Shown: positions 59,431 to 64,000 of the stretch, one piece after another | Layout of the letters: each line of letters opens with the position of its first letter | How positions within the stretch are numbered: the first letter of the stretch is position 1 | From: Terrimonas ferruginea DSM 30193 | Lineage (GTDB): Bacteria; Bacteroidota; Bacteroidia; Chitinophagales; Chitinophagaceae | Reading direction: 5' to 3' | DNA length: 64,000 nucleotides | Assembly: GCF_000425585.1 (NCBI RefSeq) | Contig: NZ_AUDS01000009.1 | Span: forward strand, 213,708 to 277,707 | Position numbers and translations under genes: made by a program | The notes under the pieces: generated by a model | Told to the model about the DNA's origin: nothing | Database searches by the model: none | The model's input: the letters and a program-made list of their open reading frames with translations, nothing else

Positions 59431-60771
59431 TCACAGCTTCACCAGTGAATAAACCGTACCGGTATTATCCGTCATGATCAATATGCGTCCGCCTTTTACT
59501 GCTTCAAAATAACAATCGAATTTCTCCGTTTGCCCCTGGAAGCGATTGGTTAGTTGCATGTTCCAGTTGTTGACGGTGAATTTCCCTTTGTATACCTGGC
59601 GGGAGAATTTTTGATTGCCTACAACGCCCGATGCGCCGGCCTGGTCGCTTTGGTAGCTGCCATTACCCATAAAGATGAATTCATGTGAGATTGATGTAGC
59701 CGTCGCCCCCGCGAAGCCACCGCTGTTCACATAATAATAGGTAAGCGACGCATAATCGCTGGCGTTCCATTTACCCGCCAGGTCGCCAGCCGCTACCGCG
59801 AATTTATTGCGGTATTGCATGCTGGCAGGTTTATCCCAGCCGAATTCATCGTTGTGGTAGGCTCCGAATTCCTGTTCGTAAGCTGCTTTTCCGTTGGTGA
59901 TAAATTCAAGATACCGTCCATTTCCATTGGAGTAATGCTTCTTGAATAACACCACGTGTACTTGCTTGCCGGTAGCTTTTTCAGTGGCATCTGCTTCGCA
60001 AAACGCAATGGATTCAAAACTTTGTATGGGTTTTATTTCCATGTTCCGGATATTGGAGTAACGGGGAGCCACCAGAATATTCCACGCGTTGATGAGGCCG
60101 TCTCTCAGCACTGAATGATAAGCGTCTGCATTTTTGTTAGGATAGTGTACCAGTACTTTCAGGTTGCTTTTGACTACTTCCGCCCAGCTTTCGCGTGCAT
60201 AAGTGATCCATTGATCGTTCCAATTCGTACTCAGAAATTTGAAATTGCCCGTCGTAACCGCTGGAGTAGTATTAATTGAAGCGTCAGGTTGTTTTAGCGT
60301 AATACTATTGTCGAAAGCCTCGATGGTTTTCAGGTATTGACTGACATTGTTTGTTTTTACGACAAAACTCATACAGGTGTTATAACCACTGGCTACTTTC
60401 AATACAACAGTCATATCTGTTCCGTTAAAGATCGCTTTACCGCCGGCCGAAAGAAAGCTCCAGCCCCGGCTTTGTGTGGGAATTTCTTTTTGCGGACCAG
60501 CGGTTACCTGGTATTCTTTGGCGATCAGCAGTTCCCACTCGCTGTTGAAGTCAGCATCCACGGTTCCGGTACTCGTCGTGCTTTTGTATACGCCGATCAT
60601 GCACCAGCTCTGCGTTTTATTATCTATATGTGAATAATAGATGTTATTGCCAGCGATTTGTTTTTTCCATGATTTCGGAGGGATAAAGGATGCAATGTCA
60701 TAGTCTTCTTGCTGAGCCGTGCCCTGTAAGGTGCAGGAGCAGAGAAAAGTCAATGCCAGGAGCGCTTTCAT
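59431..60771 (-). CDS. Hypothetical secreted protein, 446 aa
   Basis: Signal peptide 1-19 (ending LQGTAQ). The body has a lipocalin- or PsbP-like start (FIPPKSWKKQIAGNNIYYSHIDN...WCMIGVY) and a long central region with WNDQWITYARESWAEVVKSNLKVLVHYPN, then VHVVLFKKHYSNGNGRYLEFITN. I recognise no named domain and make no functional claim. The 60852 gene lies 80 bases upstream on the same strand. Confidence 0.75.
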   Translation of the reverse strand: MKALLALTFLCSCTLQGTAQQEDYDIASFIPPKSWKKQIAGNNIYYSHIDNKTQSWCMIGVYKSTTSTGTVDADFNSEWELLIAKEYQVTAGPQKEIPTQSRGWSFLSAGGKAIFNGTDMTVVLKVASGYNTCMSFVVKTNNVSQYLKTIEAFDNSITLKQPDASINTTPAVTTGNFKFLSTNWNDQWITYARESWAEVVKSNLKVLVHYPNKNADAYHSVLRDGLINAWNILVAPRYSNIRNMEIKPIQSFESIAFCEADATEKATGKQVHVVLFKKHYSNGNGRYLEFITNGKAAYEQEFGAYHNDEFGWDKPASMQYRNKFAVAAGDLAGKWNASDYASLTYYYVNSGGFAGATATSISHEFIFMGNGSYQSDQAGASGVVGNQKFSRQVYKGKFTVNNWNMQLTNRFQGQTEKFDCYFEAVKGGRILIMTDNTGTVYSLVKL

Positions 60772-60851
60772 TTTTTATTTTAAAACTACTGGTCGCTGCC
60801 GGCATGACGCTCCCCTGAAAGGGGGAATTTGGTATTGTTTACTTCAACGCC

Positions 60852-61274
60852 TTATAGTCCTCCGTTGGTTTTTTTATCTCCGAAAATATACTGATAGATG
60901 TAATCGTAATTGTAACGGCTGACAAAGCTGTCCATCAGGTGGATGAATCCGCCGTATTTCAGGTCAATAGGTACATCGATGCTGAAGACAATCCATTGCG
61001 GCCCGGAAGTGTTGCAGGCTTCTTTTACTCCTTTCTTTAAGCGCATCAGTGGATAACAAACGGAGGTGTAACCATTTTTTTCCTGTGTCTGACTGGTCTT
61101 CAGCCAGTCGGAGACTTTACTTCTTTCATCGATGTTGTACAAATCCACTATGCTGAGTTGCGTGTTATAACTGAGGTATACGTATTCATTGTATTTATCC
61201 TTCATCTGCTCTTTCAGGATTGCCAGTCCTTTTTTCGCCCGTTCTACTTCAGTGTCCCGCGCGGATTTTGCCAT
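60852..61274 (-). CDS. Hypothetical protein, 140 aa
   Basis: Soluble 140-residue protein without signal peptide (MAKSARDTEVERAKKGLAILKEQ...), mixed helices and strands with an aromatic end (SRYNYDYIYQYIFGDK). No family recognised. Same strand as the 59431 gene with an 80-base gap, possibly co-transcribed. Confidence 0.6.
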   Translation of the reverse strand: MAKSARDTEVERAKKGLAILKEQMKDKYNEYVYLSYNTQLSIVDLYNIDERSKVSDWLKTSQTQEKNGYTSVCYPLMRLKKGVKEACNTSGPQWIVFSIDVPIDLKYGGFIHLMDSFVSRYNYDYIYQYIFGDKKTNGGL

Positions 61275-61429
61275 AACCGGGAATCGCTTCTCTGGTAATT
61301 TTTTAGTGAAATGGTTTAGTCAGCCTCCGTCAAAATTGGGATGAAACAATCACCGAGAAATAGTCCGAAACCGTGATGTAAGCCGGATGGATAAAATCAT
61401 GTTTTCAGGGGATAGGGCCAAAACAAAAA

Positions 61430-61448
61430 GCCTGCGTATAACGCAGGC
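61430..61448 (-). terminator. Rho-independent terminator of the 61472 gene
   Basis: GCCTGCGT, ATA loop, ACGCAGGC, followed on the minus strand by TTTTTGTTTT. Confidence 0.9.
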
Positions 61449-61471
61449 CTGACAAAACAAATACACCAACA

Positions 61472-62446
61472 CTAAAGTCTTAAGCCGATCTCCAAAGCAT
61501 CCCAGTTGCTTTTGAAAGAGGGAACCATCACAGGGGTGTACTGGTAATTCGGTGTGAATGTCACAATACCGGTGCCGGGTGTATTGACAGACTTGATACC
61601 AAGGTTTTCATATACGTTGGCCACGGTGCCGGTGGCGCGCATTTTTAACGGACGGCCGTCACTCATTTTTGCATTAATGGTATACTTACCGATCGGAATA
61701 TTATGGATCGCAAAATTGGCATAGTCGCCGATCTGCCTGGTAACCTTGAATGATCTTGTTTCGCCATACATACCGGTGCCAATGGGAATCAGTTCTATCT
61801 CAATTACGCCATTGTAAGGCAGATAACCTTCATAGTTTTCGCCGGCATAGTTGATGTTGAAATTGAAAGACAAAGCGCCGCCGAAGTAATTGCTCTCATT
61901 ATTTGGCTGCTGGCCCAACTCATCAGGATTACCCAGACCGTAGGAAAGCAGGGCAAAGTTTTTCACTACTCCTTGTCCGGAAGGAAAAGAACTGGTGCCG
62001 CCAACAGGATACAAAGCAAACACGGCGGGTGTTTCATTATAGTTGAGTGTAACTGCCGTACCGAAGAAATAGGCAGCGCCGGCAGGAATCGTAAATTCAT
62101 AATATCCATTATCGTCGGTCAGCGCGCTTCCGCTGGAGTAAAAACCGCCGGTCATCGATGATGATACACCTATGTGTGCACCTTTTATCGGTCTGCCGGT
62201 TAAGTCGGCCACATAACCACGCGCCACTCCGGCTTTCACCGGCAGCGAAGGGTAATTCGGCATTTCAGGAATGGCATTACCCATCACATTGGCATAATAC
62301 TGCGTACCTGAAATATTGAAGCGTGCTTCGCCGTCAATCACGGGCAAATCGGGCTGATCTCCCCAGGAGCCGTTGCCGGAATTGGAGTTTTTGGAACAAC
62401 CTGTTATGGCCATAAAAGGAACCAGCAGGAGATAGAGAAATTTCAT
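61472..62446 (-). CDS. Lipoprotein with carboxypeptidase-regulatory-like domain
   Basis: A 324-residue lipoprotein with lipobox AITGC at about residue 17. Residues about 70-130 (VARGYVADLTGRPIKGAHIGVSS... TDDNGYYEFTIPAG) are a CarboxypepD_reg-like beta-sandwich of the kind seen on surface proteins; the rest is beta-rich with no recognised family. Likely anchored in the outer membrane. The YceI lipoprotein gene lies 44 bases upstream on the same strand, so the two may be co-transcribed. Terminated by the hairpin at 61430-61448. Confidence 0.82.
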   Translation of the reverse strand: MKFLYLLLVPFMAITGCSKNSNSGNGSWGDQPDLPVIDGEARFNISGTQYYANVMGNAIPEMPNYPSLPVKAGVARGYVADLTGRPIKGAHIGVSSSMTGGFYSSGSALTDDNGYYEFTIPAGAAYFFGTAVTLNYNETPAVFALYPVGGTSSFPSGQGVVKNFALLSYGLGNPDELGQQPNNESNYFGGALSFNFNINYAGENYEGYLPYNGVIEIELIPIGTGMYGETRSFKVTRQIGDYANFAIHNIPIGKYTINAKMSDGRPLKMRATGTVANVYENLGIKSVNTPGTGIVTFTPNYQYTPVMVPSFKSNWDALEIGLRL

Positions 62447-62490
62447 TTTAATGCTTGTTTAATGATTGTATAATAAATGGTGGCTGGTTA

Positions 62491-63090
62491 TCAGTTTGTC
62501 CGGATGAAGAACAGTTTGAGGCTAATATCGATATCCGGAAGGATATACATGTTTTGTTCCGGATCATTGAAGCTCTTCATGCCCCATTTCAGGCGATCCA
62601 GTTTAAAGGTGCTCTGCGCCGATATTTCATCTGTTCCCATTTCTATCACGGCGGGAAGCTGCATGCTGATCGTTTTTCCAATCAATGTAAAGTCGCCGGT
62701 GATCGTAGCGGAGGAAGAAGCATTGTCCTGCATATCTACTTTGGTGATGTGAAATTTAGCCTCAGGGAAAACAGCGATATTGAAGAAGTCGGCACTCTTT
62801 AAGTGGTTTAACAATTGCATCCGCGGACCATCTTCTTTGAGATCGGAATTGCTGATGCTGCTGATGGGAATCGTAAAATCGCCGCCGGCTATTTTACCGG
62901 TCGCGTCCGTTTGCAGTGTGCCGGATACTTTAAATCCGCCCGTGTGAGCGTGAGTGGGAGCGCTTCCTTTCCACTCAATGGAAGAGCGTTTTTCATCCAC
63001 CTTGAATGTGGCTGACGGAGTGGCTTTCTTTTGTGCGCAGGATGCCAGTACAGCTATCGCGATAAGTGCGCAGGAAATCTGGTACTTCAT
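62491..63090 (-). CDS. YceI family lipoprotein
   Basis: About 199 residues. Start taken at ATG 63090 (MKYQISCALIAIAVLASC), which gives a lipoprotein signal with lipobox LASC. The YceI lipocalin-like fold is shown by FKVDEKRSSIEWKGS, HTGGFKVSGTL, GDFTIPISSI, LKSADFFNIAVFPEAKFHI and TGDFTLIGKT. The family binds isoprenoid or other hydrophobic molecules in a barrel; the role in this organism is unknown. Confidence 0.9.
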   Translation of the reverse strand: MKYQISCALIAIAVLASCAQKKATPSATFKVDEKRSSIEWKGSAPTHAHTGGFKVSGTLQTDATGKIAGGDFTIPISSISNSDLKEDGPRMQLLNHLKSADFFNIAVFPEAKFHITKVDMQDNASSSATITGDFTLIGKTISMQLPAVIEMGTDEISAQSTFKLDRLKWGMKSFNDPEQNMYILPDIDISLKLFFIRTN

Positions 63091-63297
63091 TTTTAGTTTG
63101 TTTGACCGGCATAGCAATGCCTGCTGCACTTTACGGCAGACGTTTGGAACGCCGGTAAATTGTTAGCTGATAAGTTCAGTAGTTGAATTACGCTGCAAGA
63201 TTGGCGCTATTTGCGTAGTTGTACAAATAGGATCGATGAATGCGGACTTTGGTCGTTGTAAACCGTTTGGCGTTGCTGAATGCGATACAGAATTGCC

Positions 63298-64000
63298 TTA
63301 ATCTATAAACACCGGTGCACTTTGATTGCCGGGATTGAATTTGTCGAGACAGATCTGTTTATAATTTCTTCCGATCGGGATTTTGGTATTGTTCACCATC
63401 AGGTAATTGGGATTATATCCTGTTACCTTGTTGAGCGGAACGATAAAGGAACGATGCACGCGGAGAAAAGCCTGGATGGGCAGCAGGTTTTCCATGGCAC
63501 TGATCTTTTGCTTGGTCATGTAGGTTTGCGTCGGCGTGAAGATTTTAATGTAGTCTTTGTCACTTTCAATCCAGCAAATTTCTTCTGTGTCCAATTTTAT
63601 CAACTGGCGGTCGATACGCACATAAAGGTAGAAGGGCTGAGCCGTTGCGGTTGTTGCAGGTGAGGTGACAGGCTGCGTGATCGACTGCAGTTTATGGAGG
63701 TTCATTACTTTGTCGACTGCACGTAAGAAACGATCAAAGGAGATAGGTTTCAGCAGGTAGTCTACTGCATTCAGCTCAAATCCTTCGACTGCATGTTCCT
63801 GGTGGGCCGTGGTAAAAATAACGAGCGGCGGATTTTGCAGGCTTCTTACCAATTCAGTACCTGATAACCCGGGCATATTGATGTCGAGGAATATGAGGTC
63901 GGTTTCATTTTTACGCAACTCCTGGAAGGCTGTTACCGCATTGGCATACGTGCCTTGCAATTGAATCTCCGGTATCTGCGCCGCATATTTCTTTATCACC
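63298..64000 (-). CDS. LytTR family response regulator (partial, N-terminus beyond window)
   Basis: At least 234 residues, cut at the window end; the first acidic motif of the receiver is missing. Visible: phospho-acceptor Asp in LIFLDINMPGLSG, VIFTTAHQEHAVEGF, LLKPISF, an Ala/Thr/Pro linker, and the LytTR domain (DTEEICWIESDKDYIKIF, LRVHRSFIVPLNKV, IPIGRNYK). GTG at 63999 is not taken as the start, as the receiver begins before it. A paired LytS-type kinase is expected outside the window. Confidence 0.93.
   Translation of the reverse strand, partial: VIKKYAAQIPEIQLQGTYANAVTAFQELRKNETDLIFLDINMPGLSGTELVRSLQNPPLVIFTTAHQEHAVEGFELNAVDYLLKPISFDRFLRAVDKVMNLHKLQSITQPVTSPATTATAQPFYLYVRIDRQLIKLDTEEICWIESDKDYIKIFTPTQTYMTKQKISAMENLLPIQAFLRVHRSFIVPLNKVTGYNPNYLMVNNTKIPIGRNYKQICLDKFNPGNQSAPVFID

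Overview
The window looks like chromosomal DNA of a Bacteroidota bacterium, most likely family Chitinophagaceae. The evidence is a SusC/SusD pair, proteins with type IX secretion (T9SS) C-terminal signals (gliding-motility CHU_C type and Por-secretion type), LytTR/LytS two-component systems, DUF4199, DUF2975 and DUF3347 proteins, almost no Shine-Dalgarno sequences, and Bacteroidota promoter boxes (TAnnTTTG, with TTG about 20 bases upstream). No rRNA, tRNA, CRISPR array or insertion sequence was seen. All family calls come from reading motifs; no database search was run.

Layout. 0-9.5 kb: a divergent GAPDH-family gene cut by the window edge, a TerC membrane protein, histidine-degradation genes hutI and hutG with a cation/proton antiporter between them, a patatin/beta-barrel outer-membrane protein, and SH3 and BON domain proteins. 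9.6-15 kb: an ABC-F ATPase, a DUF3347 protein, a small acidic protein and lepA. 15.1-22.2 kb, all on the minus strand: a two-component system, then an outer-membrane-like protein, a secreted lipase with a ricin-like lectin domain, and a protein resembling cholesterol-dependent cytolysins. 22.3-28 kb: a 1908-residue T9SS adhesin with thirteen 55-residue repeats. 28.2-34.2 kb: a CzcCBA/CusCBA-type metal-efflux operon with a small leader gene. 34.5-42.7 kb: a surface-glycan block with GDP-D-glycero-alpha-D-manno-heptose synthesis (GmhA, HddA, fused HddC-GmhB), two glycosyltransferases, DUF4199 and a dihydroorotase homologue that has lost its metal ligands. 43.2-49.6 kb: SusC/SusD and a LytS/LytTR pair. 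49.8-59.3 kb: DoxX, a small membrane protein, a T9SS protein, and an operon of DUF2975, Cro-type regulator, ABC ATPase and ABC permease-M1 peptidase fusion, behind a consensus promoter with an inverted-repeat operator. 59.4-64 kb: secreted or hypothetical proteins, a YceI lipoprotein and a partial LytTR regulator.

The most unusual feature is intergenic. At least ten gaps carry a composite element of 7-base tandem repeats. On the strand read, a purine-rich arm (AAGTAAT-, AAGGTGT- or GTGAATG-type heptads) always comes first and a pyrimidine-rich arm (their complements) second, whatever the directions of the flanking genes. Between the arms there are often CCGAA/TTCGG palindromes and AACAGCC linkers. 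The heptads hold stop codons and, because 7 is not a multiple of 3, close every frame; several genes end inside the first repeat unit. A testable idea is that these are bidirectional insulators: translation stop first, then a C/U-rich, G-poor RNA stretch of the kind Rho loads on. The second most interesting item is the lipase/CDC-like toxin locus.
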